Of a stretch of 64,000 bases of DNA, positions 20,847-29,301 are shown piece by piece. Position 1 is the first letter of the stretch; every line of letters begins with the position of its first letter. The position numbers and the translations under genes are program-made. Origin of the DNA: Flavobacteria bacterium RIFCSPLOWO2_12_FULL_35_11 (GTDB lineage Bacteria; Bacteroidota; Bacteroidia; Flavobacteriales; Flavobacteriaceae). Location of the stretch: positions 1 to 64,000 of the forward strand of contig MGWK01000056.1 in assembly GCA_001800975.1 (NCBI GenBank). The letters run 5' to 3'. The notes beneath the pieces were generated by a model, which worked only from the letters and a program-made list of their open reading frames with translations, was not told the DNA's origin and did no database searches.

Positions 20847-21179
20847 ATGATTGTAAACAAAACAAAAACATACACCCACCTTAAACCCACTCAAATTTTA
20901 GTGGCTGAGTTCATTGCTGAATTTAAAGATCGCGACAAAGAATTTAAAGGAGAACATATAATTATTGATTTTTCTGATAAAATTAACATAGAAATTAAAG
21001 AAATATTGTTATTTTTGAAACTAAGTGTGCAACACAGAAAAAATGGTACAAGTTTTGTACTGGTTTGTAATGGTATATCTGTTGATGATGTGCCAGACGA
21101 ATTAAATGTTGTTCCAACGTTTAACGAAGCTTTAGACATTCTTGAAATGGATGCCATTGAACGAGATTTAGGATTTTAA
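20847..21179 (+). CDS. small STAS-like protein upstream of ribonuclease Z
   Basis: 110 aa ORF with STAS-like alternation; sits between pyrB and rnz. Confidence 0.5.
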   Translation: MIVNKTKTYTHLKPTQILVAEFIAEFKDRDKEFKGEHIIIDFSDKINIEIKEILLFLKLSVQHRKNGTSFVLVCNGISVDDVPDELNVVPTFNEALDILEMDAIERDLGF

Positions 21180-21193
21180 AACCAATTGGCTTA

Positions 21194-21556
21194 TTGATGA
21201 AAAAACTACTTTTAATCACTTTTTTACTGTTTTTCTCATATTCTTTTGCGCAACAATCCGAGAAAAACAACGGGAATGCAACCAACAATATTCCGCCAGC
21301 TACACTTTTGTCAGTTTCTGCATATCCAAATCCTTTTATTGCAGACACGAGCATCAATTTTAGATCCAGCAAAGCACAAAATGTAGAATTTACAGTAAAA
21401 AATTTGCTGGGAACAACTGTGTATGAGGAAAAATTTAATGCCTCTGTTGGTTATAATGCCATTCCATTTAACAGAAATAGTTTATCCAAAGGCATGTACA
21501 TTTACACTTTGCAAACTGATGTTGAGATTGTCTCTAAAAGATTGATCATTAAATGA
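21194..21556 (+). CDS. T9SS type A C-terminal sorting domain-containing protein
   Basis: Signal peptide; SAYPNPFIADTSINF...KGMYIYTLQTDVEIVSKRLIIK is a T9SS CTD. Confidence 0.87.
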   Translation: MMKKLLLITFLLFFSYSFAQQSEKNNGNATNNIPPATLLSVSAYPNPFIADTSINFRSSKAQNVEFTVKNLLGTTVYEEKFNASVGYNAIPFNRNSLSKGMYIYTLQTDVEIVSKRLIIK

Positions 21557-22470
21557 GTTTGAAACTCACGATCTTAGGATGTCATTCTGCAACACCACGC
21601 GTAAATGCGCACCCGACTGCGCAATTTTTAGAAATCAAAAACCATCATTTTTTAATTGATTGCGGCGAAGGCACCCAAGTGCAATTGCGCAAATACGGCG
21701 TTAAATTCTCCAAAATTAAACACATATTCATTTCCCATTTACACGGCGATCATTTTTACGGATTGGTTGGGTTAATTTCAACATTCAGACTGTTGAACCG
21801 CGAAGCGGAATTACATATTTATGCACCAAAAGGATTGAAGGAAATCATCACTTTACAATTAAAACTTTCCAATTCCTGGACGCAATATCCTTTGCTTTTT
21901 CACGAGCTAAATTCAACTGAAAGCGAGCTTATTTTTGAAGACGCCAACGTTGAAGTGCATACGATCCCTTTAGATCACCGAGTTTACACAAACGGGTTTT
22001 TATTCAAGGAAAAACTGGGGGAACGCAAATTGAATGTAAATGCCATCGCAAAATTCTCAGAAATTAAAATTTGCGATTATCAAAACTTAAAAAACGGCAG
22101 AGATTTTACGCTACAAAATGGCACCGTCCTAAAAAATGACTCGCTGACCTTAGATCCGCCATTTCCTTTAAGCTATGCTTTTTGCAGTGATACCGCCTAT
22201 TTTCCGGAAATTGTGCCTTTAATAAAAAACGCAACCTGTTTGTATCACGAAACCACTTTTTTAAAAGACAAAGAAGCGCTTGCTTTAACCACCAAACATG
22301 CAACTGCGGCACAAGCAGCCGATATTGCGCAATTGGCGCAAGTAAAACAGCTTATTATTGGGCATTATAGCAGCCGCTATACCAACAAAGAAGACTTTAA
22401 AATTGAGGCACAGGAGGTTTTTGAAAACACCCATTTGGCTTTGGAAGGAAAAATTTTTGAGATAGCTTAA
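21553..22470 (+). CDS. rnz: ribonuclease Z
   Basis: FISHLHGDHFYGLVGLI metallo-beta-lactamase motif; CYHETTF/KHATAAQAADIA; HYSSRY. Confidence 0.94.
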   Translation: MSLKLTILGCHSATPRVNAHPTAQFLEIKNHHFLIDCGEGTQVQLRKYGVKFSKIKHIFISHLHGDHFYGLVGLISTFRLLNREAELHIYAPKGLKEIITLQLKLSNSWTQYPLLFHELNSTESELIFEDANVEVHTIPLDHRVYTNGFLFKEKLGERKLNVNAIAKFSEIKICDYQNLKNGRDFTLQNGTVLKNDSLTLDPPFPLSYAFCSDTAYFPEIVPLIKNATCLYHETTFLKDKEALALTTKHATAAQAADIAQLAQVKQLIIGHYSSRYTNKEDFKIEAQEVFENTHLALEGKIFEIA

Positions 22471-22673
22471 ATTCACCAAGCGTTTACCTTACATTTAAAT
22501 TTTACATAACCTTTGTGCAAAAAAATTGTTATGGATTACTTATTTTCTAAAACAAAAAAACGTGAAACTTTACAATTTGGTAAAAAATTAAGACACTATT
22601 AAATGAACCATAAACATTCTTTCCATAAACGGCAATCTTAATTTTACCAAAACGCCAAAAACTTTAACGCATA

Positions 22674-22706
22674 AAAAAACCTCCCTTTTTCAAGGAAGAT
22701 TTTTTA
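22674..22706. terminator. Putative terminator between convergent rnz and the subunit-like gene
   Basis: AAAAAACCTCCCTT-TTTC-AAGGAAGATTTTTT imperfect hairpin with flanking A/T tracts. Confidence 0.65.
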
Positions 22707-22726
22707 AATATTTTGTTAGTTACCGA

Positions 22727-23314
22727 TTAAATATCTGTAAGTGTGTAAGTAATTGTTAATGGTGCAATTATATCAAATCTTAAAGCAGCGTAATCAGTTG
22801 ATTCACCAGTAGCATAATCAAGTTTGTAGGTTAACTTACGACCTTTATCTACTCCGGTTCCGGTGTAAGTGCTTCCAATTCCTGTAACAATACTTTGTGC
22901 AGTAGTTGTTAAAATAAGTTCAGTTGCTGCAGCCGTACCTTTTGTACCTGCACCATCTGCAGTAGCATCAGAAGCAAGCACTGATAATTTTAATCCTGCA
23001 GGAACAGTTCCAGTACCAGTAATTGCAACAGATACATTTCTTAACAATGCTGTACCTTTAACAATAGAAGAATAGTTCATCCAAATGGTTGAGTTAGTTG
23101 CTGCAGCTCCAAAAGTCATTGGATCACCAGCTTCTGTTGGTGCAGTACCTGCTAAAGTAATAGCTGTTGATGCCGCTTCAAGATCCAATAAGGCAATTTC
23201 TGGAATACTGATAGTCACTAAATGAGAAGCTGCTTTTCCGTCTGTTGCTTGTGCAAAAGAAGCGTTGGCAGATAAAACGATTACAGCGGCGAAAAATAAT
23301 TTTTTAAAGTTCAT
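22727..23314 (-). CDS. Secreted subunit-like (pilin-like) protein A of the usher-like locus
   Basis: Signal peptide ...SANASFAQ; shares IPEIALLDLE, WMNYSS, GTVPAGLKL, GIGSTYTGTGVDKG, LTITYTLTDI with paralogs at 23698 and 25903. Confidence 0.7.
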   Translation of the reverse strand: MNFKKLFFAAVIVLSANASFAQATDGKAASHLVTISIPEIALLDLEAASTAITLAGTAPTEAGDPMTFGAAATNSTIWMNYSSIVKGTALLRNVSVAITGTGTVPAGLKLSVLASDATADGAGTKGTAAATELILTTTAQSIVTGIGSTYTGTGVDKGRKLTYKLDYATGESTDYAALRFDIIAPLTITYTLTDI

Positions 23315-23376
23315 GAGGGTTGTTTTTTTAAATTGTTTGTTATTTATTTTTTTGTTGTTATTTTCTTTTGATGGTA

Positions 23377-23405
23377 CAAATATAGGTTGACATTAAAGCT
23401 TGCAA
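23377..23405 (-). promoter_or_regulatory. Bacteroidota-type promoter upstream of subunit A
   Basis: Minus strand TTG (23405-23403) - N18 - TATATTTG (23384-23377). Confidence 0.65.
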
Positions 23406-23420
23406 TGCAAAAAATAGGCA

Positions 23421-23448
23421 GGTAAACGTTAAGTGTCGGTGAACGGTA
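23421..23448 (-). promoter_or_regulatory. Putative operator: TACCGTTCACC / TAACGTTTACC direct repeat (17-bp period)
   Basis: Minus strand tACCGTTCAcCGACACTTaACGTTTAcc, ending 16 bp upstream of the predicted -33 box; 15-mer TGTCGGTGAACGGTA shared with the 32.14 kb site. Confidence 0.5.
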
Positions 23449-23697
23449 GGTTTCATTAGATGAATAAACTTAACGGCAGTTGAAAGCTGTGAAATGTGGG
23501 GAGAATATTTGCCCAAAAACTGAAGGATTATAGGCCAATTTGGCGTTTACTGCAGATTTAAAATGAAAGATTTCACCATGAGCCTAAACAATAGCTGATA
23601 GTGAAAGACCAACGTTAATTTGGTGGCATAAAAAAACACCATCCTAAAAAATGTCTTCGGGAATAGTGTCTTTTTCTAAATAGAAACCAAAAGTAAA

Positions 23698-24267
23698 TTA
23701 GTTGTCGGATAACGTATAGTTGATCACCAAGGTATTGCTTTGGTCGAAATCCAAATTAGCAAAAGCGTTTGGTTCATCACTAAGTTTTAAGGTATATTGC
23801 ACATTGTTGCCTTTATTGGCGCCTGCACCCGTATAAGCACTTCCTATATCGGTAATAATCGTAAGCGGATTAGCAGTAAGCTCTTGCATTGTGCTGATTG
23901 GTTTCCCCATTGTGCCTGCACCAGCGCTATTATCTTTCTCTACTTTAACATAAAGCTTCACGCCGGCAGGAATGGTGCCTTCAGAAATACGAATGCTAAT
24001 ATCTCTGCTTGGTTGTGTTTGTGAGCCAATAATGGAAGAATAATTGATCCAAACGCTGTTGTTTGTATCTTCAATGCTTAATGGTTTTCCTGCTTCAATA
24101 ACCGTAGTGTTTCCTAATGAAATGGCTGAATTAGAATAAACATTAATTAAGGCAACTTCCGGTATTGTTAAATTTATTTTGTGGCTGTCATGATTCTCTT
24201 GAGCGCTTAAATTGCCAATCACTAATAAAAATAAGAACAGGGCTATATTTTTGTAGGTTGTGGTCAT
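23698..24267 (-). CDS. Secreted subunit-like (pilin-like) protein B
   Basis: Signal peptide; IPEVALINVY, VWINYSSI, GTIPAGVKLYV, DIGSAYTGAGANKG, LVINYTLSDN. Confidence 0.7.
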   Translation of the reverse strand: MTTTYKNIALFLFLLVIGNLSAQENHDSHKINLTIPEVALINVYSNSAISLGNTTVIEAGKPLSIEDTNNSVWINYSSIIGSQTQPSRDISIRISEGTIPAGVKLYVKVEKDNSAGAGTMGKPISTMQELTANPLTIITDIGSAYTGAGANKGNNVQYTLKLSDEPNAFANLDFDQSNTLVINYTLSDN

Positions 24268-24350
24268 TTTTTTGGCTTAAGAGGTATTGCGTTTATAGGT
24301 TTTTATGTTTGTGTAACTAAAAAAGTTAATTGCTCTATTTAGATTTATTC

Positions 24351-24380
24351 TAAAGATACAAACAAAAAATGATTAAACAA
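24351..24380 (-). promoter_or_regulatory. Bacteroidota-type promoter upstream of subunit B
   Basis: Minus strand TTG (24380-24378) - N19 - TATCTTTA (24358-24351). Confidence 0.6.
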
Positions 24381-24400
24381 TGAAATAAATGATATATTTT

Positions 24401-24450
24401 ACCATTTATTGCAAATTAATTACCATTCATTATAATTAATATACCGTTTA
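24401..24450 (+). promoter_or_regulatory. Triple LytTR-like direct repeat ACCATTTA-N13-ACCATTCA-N13-ACCGTTTA
   Basis: Three 8-mers at 24401, 24422 and 24443, exact 21-bp period, 20 bp upstream of the predicted -33 box of subunit B. Confidence 0.65.
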
Positions 24451-24732
24451 TATTTTATTATATCATTTTTCAGGTGTTGAAAAAAGTAAAAAGCGCGTTA
24501 AACTGCTTCCTTTTACTTAAAGTTACGCGATTAATTTTGAAAAATTTGTGGGAGGTTGAAAAAATATGCCCGTTTTCAGAACTTTTTATTTTGATGAAGA
24601 ATATGGAATGAAAGAATTTTAAAAAGATATAATTATTGTCGTCCAGAAACTTTGGAACAATGGTGTGAGAAGCATTTTCTAAAAAATGCGATTTATAATG
24701 ACAAGATTCAACGTTATAATAAAATTGATTTT

Positions 24733-25371
24733 CTATTGAAGATGCGACAAAGCAATTTCTAAATCAACCAACAACAGTTTCATATTTTCCAATTGATTTT
24801 CAGTATCATTTAAAATATGAACATCAATTTCTTTGCACAAGAGTGCAGAAAGCGGCAAATCCAGCATCGAAAATTTGCTGCTCAATTGGTGCGCCCTGCT
24901 TTTTAATTCCGATAAATTTTTGTTTTCAATCAATGCAGGGATTTCCTCAAAATTTTGTTTGAATTCATCAACAATTAATGCTTTTAATTGTTCAAAAAAT
25001 TCTTCATCATCCATGGCGTATTCTTCAATGGCTACATAAGAAATAGGCGTGTTTTCCGCTAAAAAAGCAAACAATGTTGAATAACTTAAAGGTGATTTTG
25101 TGTTTGCATAAGAAGTTCCCGATAAATCCAACTCGGCATCGTTCACAACCAACACAGGTAGCTTAATTAAGTCTCCAAACGCCAGAATAGACTCATTTTT
25201 AATAAAAGATTGCGCAACCAGATGCGTATAAGTCCCCGCATTTAACGCCGCATCCAATTCCTTAAAATCAGCGATTATTTCATAGGGAATGCCTGTGTTT
25301 TGCTGAAGGCACAATTTAATAGCTTCTTGCTTTATGTCATTTTCTTCAATAAAAAGTATTTTTATGGGCAT
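24733..25371 (-). CDS. Degenerate receiver + C-terminal histidine phosphotransfer (HPt) domain protein
   Basis: N-terminal receiver-like fold (KILFIEENDIKQEAIKLCL) without a clear phosphoacceptor Asp; C-terminal LSELKSRAHQLSSKFSMLDLPLSALLCKEID resembles an HPt His motif. Confidence 0.65.
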   Translation of the reverse strand: MPIKILFIEENDIKQEAIKLCLQQNTGIPYEIIADFKELDAALNAGTYTHLVAQSFIKNESILAFGDLIKLPVLVVNDAELDLSGTSYANTKSPLSYSTLFAFLAENTPISYVAIEEYAMDDEEFFEQLKALIVDEFKQNFEEIPALIENKNLSELKSRAHQLSSKFSMLDLPLSALLCKEIDVHILNDTENQLENMKLLLVDLEIALSHLQ

Positions 25372-25432
25372 TGTTTCAAGTGTTTAATTGTTTTTGTCTT
25401 TTTAGCTATTTCTATTATCATTTTTAACCTCA

Positions 25433-25903
25433 TTATTGAAGCATTACGGTGAACATAATTGAAGTTGAATAACTTTGAACCGGCAATAAAATACTTATCC
25501 CTGTAATTTCATATTGTAATTGCACAAATGTAAGAAGGTCACTACAAGTAAAAAAGTTAGCATCATTGTTTGTAATTACTTGATAATTTAAGCCTCCATT
25601 GATGGAGTTATTCCCATTTGTGCCGTTTGATGTGCGTCTTATTTTAAGGGTCAAAGCTGCGATCCAAGCGATATCTTCTTTGTGAACAAAAACGACAAAA
25701 GTTTTATTTTTATTTTTAGGGTCTATTGTTAACAAAGTTTGATTTAGGTTACTGGTAAAAGTGGCTGGGTAATCACTCCCCGCTTCGCCTATATCTGATG
25801 CATCTATAGTTCTCGTCCAATTGCCTGTGACAGTCATGTCAAAACCTTGACCAAACAAACTGTTAGAAATAACCAAAAAGGCGATAAAGATTAAGTTTTT
25901 CAT
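25433..25903 (-). CDS. Secreted small protein, possible minor/tip subunit
   Basis: Signal peptide MKNLIFIAFLVISNSLFGQ; beta-rich; start codon overlaps the upstream stop codon (TAATG). Confidence 0.5.
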   Translation of the reverse strand: MKNLIFIAFLVISNSLFGQGFDMTVTGNWTRTIDASDIGEAGSDYPATFTSNLNQTLLTIDPKNKNKTFVVFVHKEDIAWIAALTLKIRRTSNGTNGNNSINGGLNYQVITNNDANFFTCSDLLTFVQLQYEITGISILLPVQSYSTSIMFTVMLQ

Positions 25904-26445
25904 TAAAATTCATTTAAAGTTAGAATAATAGACAATGTTGCTGACTGGTCGAAATCCAATAATTTATAATCGTAAATTTCCAAATAATAGGTAAGCTCGT
26001 AACCATTATTGATGCCATTTCCTGTATATGCGCCCTTTATATTGGATATAATTGTTTGTGGTGTGTCATTTAAGGTCACAACACCTGAAGGCGAACCTAA
26101 CACGCCTTGACCAATACCCATATAATTTGAAGTGCTCAGTTTTAAATAAATTCCCGGAGGCGCTACTTGACCAACATCCATTTGAATTGAAATGCTTCTG
26201 GAGTTACCCGCAATAACAGCCGATGAAAAATTAATCCACTTTTTGTTATTCGCCATTACAATTGCCGCTTTTTCGCCAGCCTCATTTGATGCGGCTAAAT
26301 TTAGTGTTACAGTTGAATTATTGGGCTCCAGATCTATCATCGCCACTTCCTGCAAATTAAAGATCGCAGTAACGCTTCCAAAGTCGTTCTGAGCGTAATT
26401 TGAAATTGCGCAGAAAACGCAAATGATGAAAATTAGTTGTTTCAT
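25903..26445 (-). CDS. Secreted subunit-like (pilin-like) protein C
   Basis: Signal peptide; LQEVAMIDLE, KWINFSSAV, VAPPGIYLKL, NIKGAYTGNGINNGYELTYYLE, LSIILTLNEF. Confidence 0.68.
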   Translation of the reverse strand: MKQLIFIICVFCAISNYAQNDFGSVTAIFNLQEVAMIDLEPNNSTVTLNLAASNEAGEKAAIVMANNKKWINFSSAVIAGNSRSISIQMDVGQVAPPGIYLKLSTSNYMGIGQGVLGSPSGVVTLNDTPQTIISNIKGAYTGNGINNGYELTYYLEIYDYKLLDFDQSATLSIILTLNEF

Positions 26446-26529
26446 CTGTTTAAATTTTATTTTTTAGCGGTAACAGATGCTGTTCGCCATTAATCATTCC
26501 TTTGTGTGTCAAAATTTGTCTTGCTCGTT

Positions 26530-29250
26530 TCATAACTTAAATATTTTATCGCTTTTTTTAACCTCTCTATTTTTATTGCTGGCTTTAAAAACAGCCTTCC
26601 CTTCTTCATTGGATACCACAGTGATTGTTTTTTGCGTTTCACTAAAAATGAAGTCGTTCAGTAAATTTCTGACAACCAACTCAACAGCCCAATCGCCAGG
26701 CGTAAGTTCTTTAAACCAAAACTTACCGTCTTTGTCGGTTTTCGTATAATAGGTTTTGTCCTCCTTGGTTATTTTTACGACCAAATTAGGCAATTTTTTG
26801 ATGAATTTTGAAGATTGCATCACCGTTGTTTCTTCAAAAATAATTTGTCCGAATAAAGCGCCTGTATTTCCCATTTCAAGTACCACTTCCGTTTCTTTAT
26901 TCGGGAAAATGTCTATATCAATAGGCTGTTGCATCACAATAATTTTATTTTTTGGCAAACTCGATTGCTTAACATACAAACGGTAGGTTTTGGGTTTTAA
27001 ATTATAAAAGTGAAATACGCCTTTTTCATTGGTGATGGCAATATGATCATCCAATAAAACCAGGATGCCTTCCAAATTTGCTTTTTCGGCTGAAGTTATC
27101 TTCCCGGTTAAAGAGCCCACGGTTTTATTTTTTGAAACAGGCACATTCATCACAAAACTATACGATGCCGTAATTAAAAGTTCCTTTTTTATGGGAAAAA
27201 CAGGCAAACTCGTTTGTGAAACAGCCACGCTCAACAAATGTTTTCTTTGATAGTTGTAATTTACTTGCGCCTGCAAATAATTTTGGGCTTCATCCAATTC
27301 GTCAAAATCGTAATTTTTTTTGTAGAAAACACTTACATTTAGGTACGATTTTAAATTGTATTGTAAATTTCCGCCGTAATAAAATGTTTTAACGATTTCA
27401 TTTTCTTCGGATTGCTTGTTGCTTTGCTGGTAATCACCATTTAAGCCAACAATTAAATCTCTAAAAATATTTCCAGAAATACTTAAGGAACTGAAAAACG
27501 TATTTTGGGGTTCTGTGCTATCCGCCAAGAAATTTGTGGTCTTCCCAACGCGATTTTGCCAAATTAAATTGTATTTGTTTGGAATTCGGCTATAAAATGA
27601 AAGCGTCGCCAATTTTTCTTCAAAATTGTAGGTCTGCAAACTTAACTGATCTTCCTTATTTCTGTAATAACCTCCTACCCTAACCTTATTGTTTCTGTTG
27701 ATATTGTAATTAAAATACGCTTGATACTTTGTTGTTATTGGCGATGAACTGTAATTAATAGTGTCTTTAACCGGATTTATGGCACGATACTCCACGCCTA
27801 TTTGCATATCAATTGTATTGTTGAACCGGTAATTTGCCAGCGACAACAATTGCTTGCTGTTTCTTATATAACCCTTATAATTTTTATCGGAATATTGCGC
27901 AGAATTGATAAAATCCCATTTTTTTAAATTTAAATAGGCTTCCAAAGAATAAGCAAGCCCGTTTGTTTTATAATTGCTTTCATAAGCAATTTCACCGTTG
28001 ATTTTGAATCGGTCAAGGGTGTAAAAGGAAGCGATGTTAAAAATTTTAGAATTAAATTCTTCGTTGTCTTCAAAAAGGGTTCTGTTGATAAATCCCATTT
28101 CTACATACGCTTTATCCGATAAATCCTGTGATATTTTACCGCCGTATGAATCGGATATTTGTTTGGTGAACCGCGGTTTTACGTAGAACAGTGTCGCCGT
28201 TGTTTTACCAAAATCATAGCTTAAAATTCCGCCCGTTCCATAACGGGATGTTTCGGTAATATTGGAAAGCGAAAAATTAACATGTCCTAAAACAGCTTCC
28301 ATTTTTTTATTTTTGTAAAGCAGGCTGTACCTTTCATAATCGCCAAACCTCACAATATCGCTTTGGCTCGGACCAGAATATTCAAAATTTAAATAATGTT
28401 CATTTCCCTTATCCAAGAAACCTTGTCCGCTCACCTTAAATTTAAAAACATTCAAGGTATCCAAACCTTTTAACGAGTTAAAAATAGTGGAAACGGTAAT
28501 TGGAAACCTATGGTACAAATCGGGTTTTTTGGTGTTGTTTGGGTAAAGTGTGATTGCCACGCGATTTGAAAAAAGCAAGTCTTTTGAAACCACATAGGCT
28601 TTTAAGTTGTTCAAAACCATGGTTTTGCTGCTTACATTTCCGGGAACTTGCTGATAAACGGCAACAACCATCGAAGAATCTGGTTTCAGCACGGCGTTTG
28701 CAGGCACTATCTTAAGCGCATTACTCGATTCAAAAGTTATTTTCTCTTCGCTGTTCCCATTATTCGTCACCAAATACTCACAGTAATATTCTTTTTCCAG
28801 CCGCAAATATTCAGGGGCATTTAAAACCTCAACAGCCAAATTGTATAATTTAGAAACGGTAAGCGCTATTTCCTGAGAAGCCATTGGTTCATTATCGCTT
28901 GAAATTTTTAGCAATGCGTTGTAATTTCCCGCTGCACAATGGTTCTTAACGTCAAATGTGAACAGCACTATTTTTTTATTGTTTGCGGCAACAATAATAT
29001 TTTTAGTATTTGTTGTCAAATAAAACTGGTCGGAAATTGCAAATTCGCAACTTAAATTAAGCGGATTGCCGGAGGTATTTGAAATTTCGAAAGCGATGGT
29101 GTAGTTTTTTCCGGGAACTAAATTTTCTGGGATATTTTTTGCTGAAATTTCAACCGCACTATTCTGCGCTTCAACTTTTGACACTGACATAAACATCAAT
29201 ATAAAAAGAAAAAAATAGTTTAATGTTGCTATTTCAGGAAAGTTTCTCAA
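26530..29250 (-). CDS. Usher-like outer-membrane beta-barrel protein with N-terminal Ig-like (NEW3/COG1470-like) and C-terminal carboxypeptidase-regulatory-like domains
   Basis: 906 aa, signal peptide; NTSGNPLNLSCEF / VTNNGNSEEKITFES domains; central strand-rich aromatic segment; C-terminal GKITSAEKANLEGILVLLDDHIAITNEKGVFHFYNLKPKTYRLYVKQSSLPKN and a second TKTDKDGKFWFKELTPGDWAVELV domain. Confidence 0.62.
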   Translation of the reverse strand: MRNFPEIATLNYFFLFILMFMSVSKVEAQNSAVEISAKNIPENLVPGKNYTIAFEISNTSGNPLNLSCEFAISDQFYLTTNTKNIIVAANNKKIVLFTFDVKNHCAAGNYNALLKISSDNEPMASQEIALTVSKLYNLAVEVLNAPEYLRLEKEYYCEYLVTNNGNSEEKITFESSNALKIVPANAVLKPDSSMVVAVYQQVPGNVSSKTMVLNNLKAYVVSKDLLFSNRVAITLYPNNTKKPDLYHRFPITVSTIFNSLKGLDTLNVFKFKVSGQGFLDKGNEHYLNFEYSGPSQSDIVRFGDYERYSLLYKNKKMEAVLGHVNFSLSNITETSRYGTGGILSYDFGKTTATLFYVKPRFTKQISDSYGGKISQDLSDKAYVEMGFINRTLFEDNEEFNSKIFNIASFYTLDRFKINGEIAYESNYKTNGLAYSLEAYLNLKKWDFINSAQYSDKNYKGYIRNSKQLLSLANYRFNNTIDMQIGVEYRAINPVKDTINYSSSPITTKYQAYFNYNINRNNKVRVGGYYRNKEDQLSLQTYNFEEKLATLSFYSRIPNKYNLIWQNRVGKTTNFLADSTEPQNTFFSSLSISGNIFRDLIVGLNGDYQQSNKQSEENEIVKTFYYGGNLQYNLKSYLNVSVFYKKNYDFDELDEAQNYLQAQVNYNYQRKHLLSVAVSQTSLPVFPIKKELLITASYSFVMNVPVSKNKTVGSLTGKITSAEKANLEGILVLLDDHIAITNEKGVFHFYNLKPKTYRLYVKQSSLPKNKIIVMQQPIDIDIFPNKETEVVLEMGNTGALFGQIIFEETTVMQSSKFIKKLPNLVVKITKEDKTYYTKTDKDGKFWFKELTPGDWAVELVVRNLLNDFIFSETQKTITVVSNEEGKAVFKASNKNREVKKSDKIFKL

Positions 29251-29301
29251 ATTAATACTGAAAAAAAACAGAAATTTTTAGGGTCATATGATACTTTAGG
29301 G

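Noticed and set aside
20847-21179. Annotation as ribonuclease Z
   Set aside because: 110-aa protein lacks the metallo-beta-lactamase motif; the real rnz is 21553..22470
24461-24730. Possible gene remnant in the 0.47-kb gap between the HPt gene and subunit B
   Set aside because: Only short frames (e.g. MPVFRTFYFDEEYGMKEF) with no recognisable family; cannot distinguish from non-coding DNA
26461-26530. LytTR-like operator upstream of subunit C/usher junction
   Set aside because: No ACCRTTYA pair with 21-bp spacing found; likely co-transcribed from upstream
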